Assembly: GCF_018129005.1 (NCBI RefSeq)
Contig: NZ_JAAEDL010000019.1
Location: forward strand, 1-64,000
Length of the DNA: 64,000 nucleotides
Direction: 5' to 3'
Source of the DNA: Neoroseomonas eburnea
GTDB taxonomy: Bacteria > Pseudomonadota > Alphaproteobacteria > Acetobacterales > Acetobacteraceae
Under the pieces are notes generated by a model. The model had not been told where the DNA came from. It saw only the letters and a program-made list of their open reading frames with translations, and made no database searches. Below, one piece after another: positions 22,347 to 31,300 of the stretch. How positions within the stretch are numbered: position 1 is the stretch's first letter; the number at the start of each line of letters is the position of its first letter. A program made the position numbers and the translations under genes.

Positions 22347-23165
22347 CCTTCCTTCCAGATACCCCGCCACCGCCCGGTGATAGTCCCCCAGCGCCGGCCG
22401 CGACCCACCCCCGCCCACCAGCCGGTTCATCGCCCGCCAGCGTCGCAGCACCCGCGCCGCCTGCTTCGCCTGCGCGCCGAAGCCGAAGCCATCGGCGCCG
22501 ATGCGGGCCAGCGCCTCGGCGTATTCCGCATCGAAGCGCGCACCGGCCGTGTCGGTCATCTGCCCCGCGCGAAGCTGGTAGCGGTAGGCAAGCGCATCCG
22601 CCACGGGCACCACGCCCCCTGCGGCGGCGAGTGCGCGCAAGTCGAACACCACGTCGTCGATCAGCCGGAACGGCGCGAAGGGTTGCACCAGGTCCCGCCG
22701 CGCCACCAGGTGCAGCGAGGAGAAGGCGTGCCGCCATTCCCCGAAGCCGTAGCGGCGCGCGCCCGGCGCGGGAACGCGGCGGACCTCGGCGCCGCCAGGG
22801 TCGCGCACGATGCTCGGCACCAGCACCGCGCCGCAGACATGGGCGAGGTCCAGCGCCTGCGCGATCCCATCGGGTGGCCCTTCCAGCGCGTCGTCGCCAT
22901 CCAGGATCATCACATGGGCACCGGTCGCGATGGCGAGGGCCCGGTTGCGCGCGGCATGCGCGCCGCTCGCCACCGGCCCCACCGCGGTGAAGCGCAGCCG
23001 CGGGTCGGCGGGCAGCAGCGTCGCGTAGTCCGTGCCGTCGTCGGAGGCGACGACGATCTCCACCGCCACGCCCTCGGCGCGCGCAAGGACGGAGGCGACG
23101 GCGAGCGGCAACAGGTCGTGCAGCCGGTGCGCGGCGATCAGGACGGAAAGGTCGGGGGGCACCAT
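22290..23165 (-). CDS. Family 2 glycosyltransferase
   Basis: The 291-residue protein has the GT-A fold start LSVLIAAHRLHDLLPLAVASVL, followed by VEIVVASDDGTDY and ARNRALAIATGAHVMILDGDDAL, where DGDD is the DXD-type metal/nucleotide-sugar motif. It probably adds a sugar to a surface glycan, but donor and acceptor are unknown. The ATG at 23165 gives the conserved N-terminus. About 20 C-terminal residues (from GEGEPPP to the end) are encoded by the flanking inverted repeat, and the stop TGA lies in its inner arm at 22290-22292. The natural C-terminus may thus have been replaced. It is the last gene on the minus strand of the nar island. Confidence 0.82.
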   Translation of the reverse strand: MVPPDLSVLIAAHRLHDLLPLAVASVLARAEGVAVEIVVASDDGTDYATLLPADPRLRFTAVGPVASGAHAARNRALAIATGAHVMILDGDDALEGPPDGIAQALDLAHVCGAVLVPSIVRDPGGAEVRRVPAPGARRYGFGEWRHAFSSLHLVARRDLVQPFAPFRLIDDVVFDLRALAAAGGVVPVADALAYRYQLRAGQMTDTAGARFDAEYAEALARIGADGFGFGAQAKQAARVLRRWRAMNRLVGGGGSRPALGDYHRAVAGYLEGRSGEGEPPPNPLPSLGLGN

Positions 23166-23209
23166 GCCCCAGCATGCGGCCAGGCCCCGCGCCGTGGGAA
23201 GCCGTCCGA

Positions 23210-23899
23210 TCAACCGCCGATCGCGGGCCGCGGCGTCTCCCCGCTGTCGAGCTGACGGAACGGCCCGCGCGGCCCCTCCGCCGCCTGCAGCGTTCCCCAG
23301 CCGAAGTGGAAGTACCAGCCGTGCAGGGACAGCCGCCCTTCCCTGATCCGTTCGGCGATGAAGGGATAGGTCGTCAGGTGGCGCAGGCTGGACAGGATCG
23401 CCGCCTGCTCCGCGCGGCGGGCGACCAGCAGGCGCTCCGCTTCGGTGACGAGGCCGTCCATTTCCTCGCGCACCTCGCGCGCCACGTTCACCCAATCGGA
23501 GACGAAGGCGAAGCGCTCCGCGCCGTGGTCGTGTTCCAGCAGGCAGCGCACGCCGGCGCAGAAGGAATGGCCGAGCACGACGACATGCCGAACGCCCAGG
23601 GCGACGACGCCGAATTCGATCGCCGCCGCGGTGCCGTGCGGGCGGCGGTCGCGCTCGCAGGGCGGCACCAGCGCGGCCACGTTGCGGACGACGAAAAGGT
23701 CGCCGGGCTGCGCGCCGCAGATGATCGCCGGATCGGTGCGGCTGTCCGAGCAGGCGATGACCATCACCTCGGGATGCTGGCCTTCGAGCAGGGCGTCGTA
23801 GAGCTCGGCGTCGGCCTCGAAATGCTGGCCACGGAAGCGGTCGAAGCCGTCGACCAGGCGCTGGAGCGCGGCGGAGGAAGGTCCGGGGGACAGTCGCAT
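23210..23899 (-). CDS. Beta-class carbonic anhydrase
   Basis: The 229-residue protein interconverts carbon dioxide and bicarbonate. The zinc ligands are C50 (in ACSDSR, with the D52/R54 dyad), H111 and C114 (in GHSFCAG). It is therefore a complete beta-class site, and its length is usual. The start is ATG at 23899, only four bases past the hemerythrin stop, so the gene is probably read with the nar operon. No signal peptide is seen, which fits a cytoplasmic enzyme. Its link with nitrate respiration is positional; a role in bicarbonate supply or proton balance would be inference. Confidence 0.9.
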   Translation of the reverse strand: MRLSPGPSSAALQRLVDGFDRFRGQHFEADAELYDALLEGQHPEVMVIACSDSRTDPAIICGAQPGDLFVVRNVAALVPPCERDRRPHGTAAAIEFGVVALGVRHVVVLGHSFCAGVRCLLEHDHGAERFAFVSDWVNVAREVREEMDGLVTEAERLLVARRAEQAAILSSLRHLTTYPFIAERIREGRLSLHGWYFHFGWGTLQAAEGPRGPFRQLDSGETPRPAIGG

Positions 23900-23903
23900 G
23901 GCG

Positions 23904-24428
23904 TCACTCCCTCCGTGCAGCCAGTTCGGCCGCGATCTCCGCGAGCACCTCCGGCGCCAGGACGCGGCGGGCGAGCGGCGCGACCTCCGCCTCCTCGATG
24001 GCGAGATGGGCGCGGAAGGCGGTCGCGAAGCGCAGCGCGCGCGCGGCGAAATCCGGTGCGGGCGGCTCGTGCGCGGCGATGGCCCGCAAGCCGGCGATCA
24101 GCGGCGGCATCTCCGCTTCCTCCTCCGCATGGTCGGCGCGGAGCCGGTGCAACAGGCCCTCGCCGTCGTAGGGTTCGAGGCGGGCGTGCAGGGAGCGTTC
24201 CTCATCGGCGAAGTGGCGGGGCAGGTCGACTTCCAGCCACTCCACGAGCGCCTGGGCGAGGGCGCGGCTGCCGGGCCCTTCCGGGTGACGCGCCAGCCGC
24301 TCGATATGCCCGAGCAGGGCGCCCTGGCGGACATGCTCGGCCGAGAGGAAGGCGATCGGGTCGGCGAGAAGTTCAGGGCCGACATCCCCGAACTCCGCGC
24401 CACCCCGCCGTCGCCCGGGCCCGCGCAC
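23904..24428 (-). CDS. Hemerythrin HHE-domain protein
   Basis: The 174-residue protein is an all-helical bundle with the spaced histidines and glutamates expected of a di-iron hemerythrin domain: LSAEHVRQGALLGHIERL, LPRHFADEERSLHARL, LRADHAEEEAEMPPL and FRAHLAIEEAEVAP. Such proteins bind oxygen or nitric oxide, or protect or repair iron-sulfur centres. It starts with GTG at 24428, 6 bases after the isomerase stop, and ends 4 bases before the carbonic anhydrase. That places it in the nar transcript. Sensing or scavenging of NO or oxygen near NarGHI is a reasonable but unproven role. Confidence 0.85.
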   Translation of the reverse strand: MRGPGRRRGGAEFGDVGPELLADPIAFLSAEHVRQGALLGHIERLARHPEGPGSRALAQALVEWLEVDLPRHFADEERSLHARLEPYDGEGLLHRLRADHAEEEAEMPPLIAGLRAIAAHEPPAPDFAARALRFATAFRAHLAIEEAEVAPLARRVLAPEVLAEIAAELAARRE

Positions 24429-24434
24429 GGCACC

Positions 24435-25262
24435 CTACTGCACGAGCGGCCCGTCGGCCCCGGCGAGATCGAAGCCCTCGATCCGCGCGCGGCCGGCCAG
24501 AACGGCGATGTACTGGCGCACGGCGGCGCGCCAGGCCTGCTCCCGCAGGTCGCCGGCGACGAGGTCCGCCACGGCCTCGAATGGCATGCGCGTCGCCGGG
24601 GCGTGGGCATGCAGATGGACGACATGCATGCCGTAGCGGGACTTCACCACGACAGGGCAGACTTGGCCGGGTGCCAGGCCGGCGAGGAAGGTCTCGAACT
24701 CCGGTACCGTGCTGCCGCGCGCGACCTGGCCGAGATGGCCACCCTCCTCGCGCGAGGGGCAATCCGAATGCAGGCGTGCCAGCGCCGGCAGGCAGGACGG
24801 GTCCGACTGGACCTGGGCGAGGATTTCCTGCGCCTTCGCTTCGGCCGCTACGCGCGCTTCCTCATCCTCCGGATCGGCGGCGATGAGGATGTGGCTCGCT
24901 TCCCAAAGGTCCGGGGCACCGAAGCGATCCGGGTGGGCGGCATGCCAGCGGCGTGCGGCGGCCTCGTCGAGATCCGGCACCGTGATCTCAGCGTCCAGGA
25001 GGGCCTCGAGCGAGGCGTCGTCCTCCGGGTCGAGGCCACGTGCCGCGGCGGCATCCTGCAACAGGCGGCGGATCACCAGCGCCCGGGCCGCCGCGCTCCA
25101 GGCGGCCTCGGCGCTGTCGGCGGGGTGATGCTGCATCTCGGCGGCGATTTCGCGCGCCGTGATGGTGGTGCCGTTCACGACGACATCGTGCTCGGGCAGG
25201 GCCGGACCCATCGGGGCGGGCGCGGCGGGCCGCTCGGGTGGCGGGTTGAAGCGCACGACCAT
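24435..25262 (-). CDS. Parvulin-type peptidyl-prolyl isomerase of the nar operon
   Basis: The 275-residue protein has an N-terminal helical domain (about 20-120). A rotamase (PpiC) domain follows at about 115-225 with the features DLWEASHILIAADPEDEEAR, HSDCPSREEGGHLGQVARGSTVPEFE and KSRYGMHVVHLHA. No signal peptide or membrane segment is seen, so it is probably cytoplasmic, as is NifM. The ATG at 25262 lies 5 bases after narI. NifM-like isomerases at the end of nar operons are known in pseudomonads and others and may help the folding of the cytoplasmic NarG/NarH subunits. The exact client is inferred. Confidence 0.88.
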   Translation of the reverse strand: MVVRFNPPPERPAAPAPMGPALPEHDVVVNGTTITAREIAAEMQHHPADSAEAAWSAAARALVIRRLLQDAAAARGLDPEDDASLEALLDAEITVPDLDEAAARRWHAAHPDRFGAPDLWEASHILIAADPEDEEARVAAEAKAQEILAQVQSDPSCLPALARLHSDCPSREEGGHLGQVARGSTVPEFETFLAGLAPGQVCPVVVKSRYGMHVVHLHAHAPATRMPFEAVADLVAGDLREQAWRAAVRQYIAVLAGRARIEGFDLAGADGPLVQ

Positions 25263-25267
25263 GGCGG

Positions 25268-26023
25268 TCACTCCGCGGCCCGCGCGTGCGGCGCCGCGAC
25301 CGGACCCGGACGGGTGGTCGCGCCGCCGCGGCGGCGCACGATCTGCCAGTTCCGGCCCAGATACCAGACCGGTGCGGAGAAGATGTGCACCAGCCGCGAG
25401 AAGGGCGTCAGCAGGAACAGCGTCATGCCCATGACCATATGGAGCTGGAAGACGAAGTCCGCGCCGCGAACGTACTCGGCTGCTCCGCCGCGGAAGGTGA
25501 CGATGTGCTGCGCCCAGGCGGAAAGCTGCAGCATCATCCCGCCGTCGCGATGCCCGATCGAGAAGGGCAGCGTGATGATGCCGAGGGAGAGCTGCACCCA
25601 GAGCAGCGCCAGGATGGCGATGTCGATCGCCGTGCTGGTGCGGCGGATTCGCTCGTCGAACAGGCGCCGGTGCAGCAGCAGCGTCAGGCCGACGAAGCAT
25701 ATCGCGCCGGCGACGCCGCCCGCCGCGATGGCCAGCATCTGCTTCTGCTGCACGGTGATGAAGTGCTCATAGAGCGAATGCGGCGTCAGCAGGCCGACCA
25801 GGTGGCCGAAGAAGATGAACAGGATGCCGAGGTGAAACAGGTTCGATCCCCAGCGGAACTGCCTCGCGCGCAGCAGCTGGGAAGAGCCGGAGCGCCAGGT
25901 GTACTGGTCGCGGTCGAAGCGGATCAGGCTGCCGATGAAGAACACGCCGGCGCAGATGTAGGGGTAGATGCCGAAGAGGAAGGTGTGCAGGTAGTCGGTG
26001 AAACCGTCCCAGAGGGCGAACAT
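25268..26023 (-). CDS. narI: Respiratory nitrate reductase gamma subunit
   Basis: The 251-residue protein is the membrane cytochrome b subunit that takes electrons from quinol and passes them to NarH. It shows five hydrophobic segments and the N-terminal signature LFGIYPYICAGVFFIGSLIRFDRDQYTWRS in two halves; histidines in the second and fifth helices (LGILFIFFGHLVG and FQLHMVMGMTLFLLTPFSRLVHIF) supply the two hemes. It follows narJ by 12 bases and precedes the isomerase gene by 5. The length is typical. Confidence 0.95.
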   Translation of the reverse strand: MFALWDGFTDYLHTFLFGIYPYICAGVFFIGSLIRFDRDQYTWRSGSSQLLRARQFRWGSNLFHLGILFIFFGHLVGLLTPHSLYEHFITVQQKQMLAIAAGGVAGAICFVGLTLLLHRRLFDERIRRTSTAIDIAILALLWVQLSLGIITLPFSIGHRDGGMMLQLSAWAQHIVTFRGGAAEYVRGADFVFQLHMVMGMTLFLLTPFSRLVHIFSAPVWYLGRNWQIVRRRGGATTRPGPVAAPHARAAE

Positions 26024-26035
26024 CGCGATCCTCCT

Positions 26036-26743
26036 TCAGTGCTTGGCTGCGGCCTGGCGCATCGAGCGCAGGCGCTGGATCATGGCGGCGACCTTGGCGC
26101 GGGCGCCTTCTCGGTCGGGGTCGGATTCCGGGCCGAAGACCACGGGCTGGTCCTCATAGGCGGCGTCGATGGCGGCGAGGTCGTCCTCGTCCGCCTGGTC
26201 CTGCGCGTCGGTCGGCAGGGTGACCGGCGCCAGGGCGACTTCCGACAGCACGGCGGCGAGCACCGCCGCGTAGCCGCGCGAGGACGGCAGGCCGCGTGAC
26301 ATCAGCTTGGCGTGGATCTGCTGCAGCAGCGGCCCCGCCTGGCCGAGCAGGTTCGCCGCCGTCTCCGGCGGCGCCACGGCGCAGAATTCGAGCACGAGCG
26401 GCAGGTAGTCCGGCAGTTCCCGACCGGCCATGGCGAAGCCGGCGGCATCGTAGACCGCCGCGAGTTCGACCATGGCGGGACCGCGGTTCCGGGTGTCCCC
26501 ATGCACATGCTCGAAGAGGTGCAGGCTGGTGGAACGGCCGCGGTCAAAGAGCCGCACGAAGTCCTCCTGCCGGTCGAGCGGGTCGCCGGCGGAGAGCCGC
26601 CGGGCGAGCCGTTCCAGGGCGCGGCGGTCGCGGTCGTTGAAGCCCGCGGTCGCGATCGCCTCCATCACATCCGGCAGGTCGGCGCGCAGCGCCTCGTCCG
26701 GATAGCGCAGCAGGGTCGAGAGGATGGCGAGGCGCTTGTTCAC
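26036..26743 (-). CDS. narJ: Nitrate reductase molybdenum cofactor assembly chaperone NarJ
   Basis: The 235-residue protein begins at GTG 26743 (NKRLAILSTLLRYPDEALRA). Its first bases overlap the narH stop (GTGA). The conserved core FEHVHGDTRNRGPAMVEL and ELPDYLPLVLEFCA is typical of NarJ/NarW. It binds apo-NarG and holds it ready for molybdenum-cofactor insertion before membrane attachment. The C-terminal acidic stretch is common in the family. A longer frame continuing upstream through narH is spurious. Confidence 0.93.
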   Translation of the reverse strand: MNKRLAILSTLLRYPDEALRADLPDVMEAIATAGFNDRDRRALERLARRLSAGDPLDRQEDFVRLFDRGRSTSLHLFEHVHGDTRNRGPAMVELAAVYDAAGFAMAGRELPDYLPLVLEFCAVAPPETAANLLGQAGPLLQQIHAKLMSRGLPSSRGYAAVLAAVLSEVALAPVTLPTDAQDQADEDDLAAIDAAYEDQPVVFGPESDPDREGARAKVAAMIQRLRSMRQAAAKH

Positions 26744-28299
26744 TTCGCGGCCTCCTTCCTCGCTTCCTCCGCCTCGCGGATGCGCGGCGGCGCCATGCGC
26801 CCGGCCGAGGGGCCGGCGGCGCTGAACAGGTTGCCCACGGTGCGGCCGTCGTAGCAGCCCTGGCCGAAGGAGAAGCCGCAGGACGACTTCAGGTCGAAGG
26901 CGTTCTCGGCGTATTCGCGATGGGTGGTGGGGATGACGTAGCGGTCCTCGTAGTTCGCGATCGCCAGCGTCTGGTACATGTCGTCCACCTGGGCGCGGGT
27001 CAGGCCGACCTTCTCCAGGATCTCGGGGTCGTCGCGCTCCTCGACGGTGCGCGCACGCATGTGCATGCGCATCGCCATCATGCGCTGGAGCGCCAGCACG
27101 ATCGGCGTCTCCGCCCCCGCCGTCAGCAGGTTGGCGAGGTACTTCACGGGGATGCGGAGGGAGGAGATGTCCGGAAGGCCATCCTTCCAGCCGACATGGC
27201 CGGCCTCCACCGCAGACTGCACGGGGGAGAGCGGCGGCACGTACCAGACCATCGGCAGCGTGCGGTATTCGGGGTGCAGCGGGAAGGCGATCTGCCAGTC
27301 GATGCACATCTTGTATGTCGGGCTGAGGCGCGCAGCCTCCAGCCATGCTTCCGGCACGCCGTCCTTGCGCGCCTGCTCGATCACCGCTGGGTCATTGGGG
27401 TCGCAGAAGATGTCGAGCTGGCTGCGGTAGAGCTGCTGTTCGTTCTCGGTGCTCGCCGCTTCCTCGATGCGGTCGGCGTCGTAGAGCAGCACACCGAGGT
27501 AGCGGATGCGGCCGACGCAGGTCTCGGAGCACACCGTCGGTTCGCCCGCCTCGATGCGCGGGTAGCAGAAGATGCACTTCTCGGCCTTACCGGACTGCCA
27601 GTTGTAGTAGATCTTCTTGTAGGGGCAGGCGGAGACGCACATGCGCCAGCCGCGGCACTTCTCCTGGTCGATCAGGACGATGCCGTCCTCCTCCCGCTTG
27701 TAGATCGACCCCGAGGGGCAGGAGGCGACGCAGGACGGGTTGAGGCAGTGCTCGCACAGGCGCGGCAGGTAGAACATGAAGGTGTTCTCGAACTGCCCGT
27801 AGATCTGCTTCTGGATGCCCTCGAAGTTGCGGTCGGCGGAGCGCTTGCGGAACTCCGTGCCGAGGATCTCCTCCCAGTTCGGGCCCCACTTGATCTCCAT
27901 CCGCTCGCCGGTGATGAGCGAGACGGGGCGCGCGACGGGCATCGCCTCGGATTCAGGCGCCGTCTGCAGGTGCGTGTAATCGAAGGTGAAGGGCTCGTAG
28001 TAGTCGTCGATCTCGGGCAGGTTCGGATTGGCGAAGATGTTCGCCAGGATGCGCCACTTGCCGCCGATCTTCGGCTGGATCCTGCCGTTGCGCTTGCGCG
28101 TCCAGCCGCCCTTCCACTTGTCCTGGTTCTCCCAGTCCTTCGGGTAGCCGATGCCGGGCTTGGTCTCGACGTTGTTGAACCAGGCGTACTCGACGCCCTC
28201 GCGGCTCGTCCAGACCTGCTTGCAGGTGACGGAGCAGGTGTGGCAGCCGATGCACTTGTCCAGATTCAGGACCATCGCGATCTGAGCGCGGATCTTCAT
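26740..28299 (-). CDS. narH: Respiratory nitrate reductase beta subunit
   Basis: The 519-residue protein carries four iron-sulfur clusters that connect NarI to NarG. The four cysteine groups are CIGCHTCSVTCKQVW, CEHCLNPSCVASCPSG, CRGWRMCVSACPYKK and CIFCYPRIEAGEPTVCSETC. In the third group tryptophan replaces one cysteine, as expected for the [3Fe-4S] cluster of NarH. There is no signal peptide, which fits the cytoplasmic side of the membrane. The ATG at 28299 lies 5 bases from the narG stop. Confidence 0.97.
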   Translation of the reverse strand: MKIRAQIAMVLNLDKCIGCHTCSVTCKQVWTSREGVEYAWFNNVETKPGIGYPKDWENQDKWKGGWTRKRNGRIQPKIGGKWRILANIFANPNLPEIDDYYEPFTFDYTHLQTAPESEAMPVARPVSLITGERMEIKWGPNWEEILGTEFRKRSADRNFEGIQKQIYGQFENTFMFYLPRLCEHCLNPSCVASCPSGSIYKREEDGIVLIDQEKCRGWRMCVSACPYKKIYYNWQSGKAEKCIFCYPRIEAGEPTVCSETCVGRIRYLGVLLYDADRIEEAASTENEQQLYRSQLDIFCDPNDPAVIEQARKDGVPEAWLEAARLSPTYKMCIDWQIAFPLHPEYRTLPMVWYVPPLSPVQSAVEAGHVGWKDGLPDISSLRIPVKYLANLLTAGAETPIVLALQRMMAMRMHMRARTVEERDDPEILEKVGLTRAQVDDMYQTLAIANYEDRYVIPTTHREYAENAFDLKSSCGFSFGQGCYDGRTVGNLFSAAGPSAGRMAPPRIREAEEARKEAAK

Positions 28300-28304
28300 G
28301 GCCG

Positions 28305-31300
28305 TTACTCCGCCGCCTTGAGGTCAGACGCCTGGGGTGTCACGCGCGGGCCGTCCAGCCACTCGACATTCGCCATCTTCCGCACGAGCACGAACTCGTC
28401 GCGGTTGGTGCCGATCGTGCCGTAGTAGTTGAAGCCGTAGGCGAGCTGCGCATAGCCGCCGATCATGTGCGTCGGCTTGATGGTGGCGCGCGTGACGGAG
28501 TTGTGGATGCCGCCGCGGGCATGCGTGATCTCGCTGCCCGGGACGTTCACGATCTTCTCCTGCGCGTGGTACATCATGACCATCCCCTTCGGGACGCGCT
28601 GGGAGACGACCGCGCGGGCGCAGAGCGCGCCGTTGGTGTTGAAGGCCTCGATCCAGTCGTTGTCCTCGATGCCGGCTTCCGCCGCATCCACCTCGGACAG
28701 CCACACGATCGGCCCGCCGCGCGAGAGGGTGAGCATCAGCAGGTTGTCCGTGTAGACGCTGTGGATGCCCCACTTCTGGTGCGGGGTGATGAAGTTGAGC
28801 GCGATCTCCCTGTTGCCGTTCGGCTTCACGCCGTGCATCGGCCCCGTGGCGCGGAGATCCACCGGCGGGCGGTAGAGGCAGAGCGCCTCGCCGAAGGCGA
28901 GCATCCAGGGATGGTCCTGGTAGAGCTGTTGCCTGCCGGACAGCGTCCGCCAGGGGATCAGCTCATGGACGTTGGTGTAGCCGGCGTTGTAGCAGACCTC
29001 CTCGCTCTCCAGCCCCGACCAGATGGGGGAGGAGATGATCTTGCGCGGCTGCGCCTGCACGTCGCGGAAGCGGATCGCCTCGTGTTCCTTCGGCAGCGCG
29101 AGGTGGCGGTGGTCGCGCCCGGTGAACTTGCCGAGAGCCTCCCACGCCTTCACCGCGACATGGCCGTTGGTCTCGGGGGCAAGGTGCATCAGCGTCTCGC
29201 AGGCGTCGATGTCCGATTCCATCTTCGCGAGCTTGCCTTCGACGCCCGGGACCTCGACCTCGCCGTTGAGGTGGCGGAGGAACTCCACCTCGTGCCCGGT
29301 CTTCCAGGCCATACCCTTGCCGTTGTTGCCCACCTTCTCCATGAGCGGGCCGAGCGAGGTGAAGCGCGCATGGGTGTTCGGGTAGTCGCGCTCGATCACC
29401 GTCACCGCCGGCATGGTCTTGCCGGGGATCGGCTCGACCTCGCCCTTCTTCCAGTCGCGGATCAGGTGCGTCTGGCCGAGCTCCGCCGGGCTGTCATGCA
29501 TCAGCGGGGTGAGGACGGTGTCCTTCTCCTTGCCGAGATGGCCGTCGCACAGCGCGGAGAAGCGCCTGGCGATGCCGCGGAAGATCGCCCAGTCGGTGCG
29601 GCTTTCCCACGCCGGATCAACCGCCGCCGACAGCGGATGGATGAATGGATGCATGTCGGAGGTGTTGAGGTCGTGCTTCTCGTACCAGGTGGCCGTCGGC
29701 AGCACGATGTCGGAGTACATGCAGGTGGTGCTCATGCGGAAGTCGAGCGTCACCAGCAGGTCGAGCTTGCCCCGCGGCGCTTCGTCGTGCCACGCGGCCT
29801 CCTCCGGCTTCGCGGCACCCTGCTCGCCGAGGTCCCTGCCCTGCACGCCGTGCTGCGTGCCGAGCAGGTGCTTGAGGAAGTACTCGTGCCCCTTGCCCGA
29901 GGAGCCGAGCAGGTTCGACCGCCAGACGAACAGGTTGCGCGGCCAGTTGGCCGGATGGTCGGGGTCCTCGCAGGACATCTCGAGCGTGCCGGCCTTGAGC
30001 GACTGCGCCACGTATTGCGGCACCGGCATGCCGGCCGCCTCGGCCTCCGCCGCGATGGTCAGCGGGTTGCGCGCGAGCTGCGGCGCGGAGGGCAGCCAGC
30101 CCATGCGCTCGGCGCGGATGTTGAAGTCGATCAGCGCGCCGGTCATTGCCTTGGGCGCGGTGGGCGAGAGGATGTCCTTCACCTGCACCGTCTCGTAGCG
30201 CCACTGGTCGGTATGCGCGTACCAGAAGGACGTGCTGTTCTGCTGCCGTGGAGGCCGCGCCCAGTCGGTCGCGAAGGCCACCGGGATCCAGCCGGATTGC
30301 GGGCGCAGCTTCTCCTGGCCCACGTAATGCGCCCAGCCGCCGCCCGACTGGCCGATGCAGCCGCACATCACCAGCAGGTTGATGATGCCGCGGTAGTTCA
30401 TGTCCGAGTGGTACCAGTGGTTCAGCGCCGCCCCGAGGATGACCATGGACTTGCCCTTGGTCTTCTCGGCGTTGTCGGCGAATTCCCGCGCCACGGTGAT
30501 GATCTGCTTCCGCGGCACGCCGCAGACCGCCTCGGCCCAGGCCGGGGTGTAGGGCGCCATGGCGTCGTAGTTCGCGGCGCCGTCGCGCAGCACGCCATAG
30601 TTGGCGAGGAACAGGTCGTAGACGGTCGCCACCTTCGCGGTGCTGCCATCGGCGAGCGGGACCATCTTCACCGGCACGTCATGCGTGACGGTGTCGCCGA
30701 GCTGCGTCGGGTTGAAGAAGGCCGTCGCGCCATCGCCGAAATAGGGGAAGGTGACCGCCTCCGTCCGGTTGCCGAGCATCGACAGTCGCGGCGTCACCGC
30801 CTCAAGCGTCTTGGCGTCGCGCCCTTCGAGGTTCCACTTGCCCTGTTCGCCCCAGCGGAAGCCGATGGAGCCGGTCGGAACGTACAGATTGCCCGTCGCG
30901 TCGTCGATCGCGATGGTCTTCCAATCCGGGTTGTTGCTCTCCCCTGCATTGCCGACCAGGTCGCTGGCGCGAAGCTGCCGGTCGGGCACCAGGCGCCCGT
31001 CCTTCTCCGTCAGCATCACCAGCATCGGCATGTCTGAGTAGCGCCGGCAGTAGTCGAGGAAGTAGTCGCCCTTACCCTTCGCGTGCCATTCGCTGAGGAT
31101 CACGTGGCCCATCGCCAGCGCGAGCGCGGCGTCCGTGCCCTGCTTCGGATGCAGCCAGAGGTCGGCGAATTTCGACGCCTCGGAATAGTCGGGCGTGACG
31201 GTCACCACCTTGGTGCCGCGATAGCGGGCCTCGGCCATGAAGTGCGCGTCCGGCGTGCGCGTCTGCGGCACGTTGGATCCCCACATCATGATGAAGCCGG

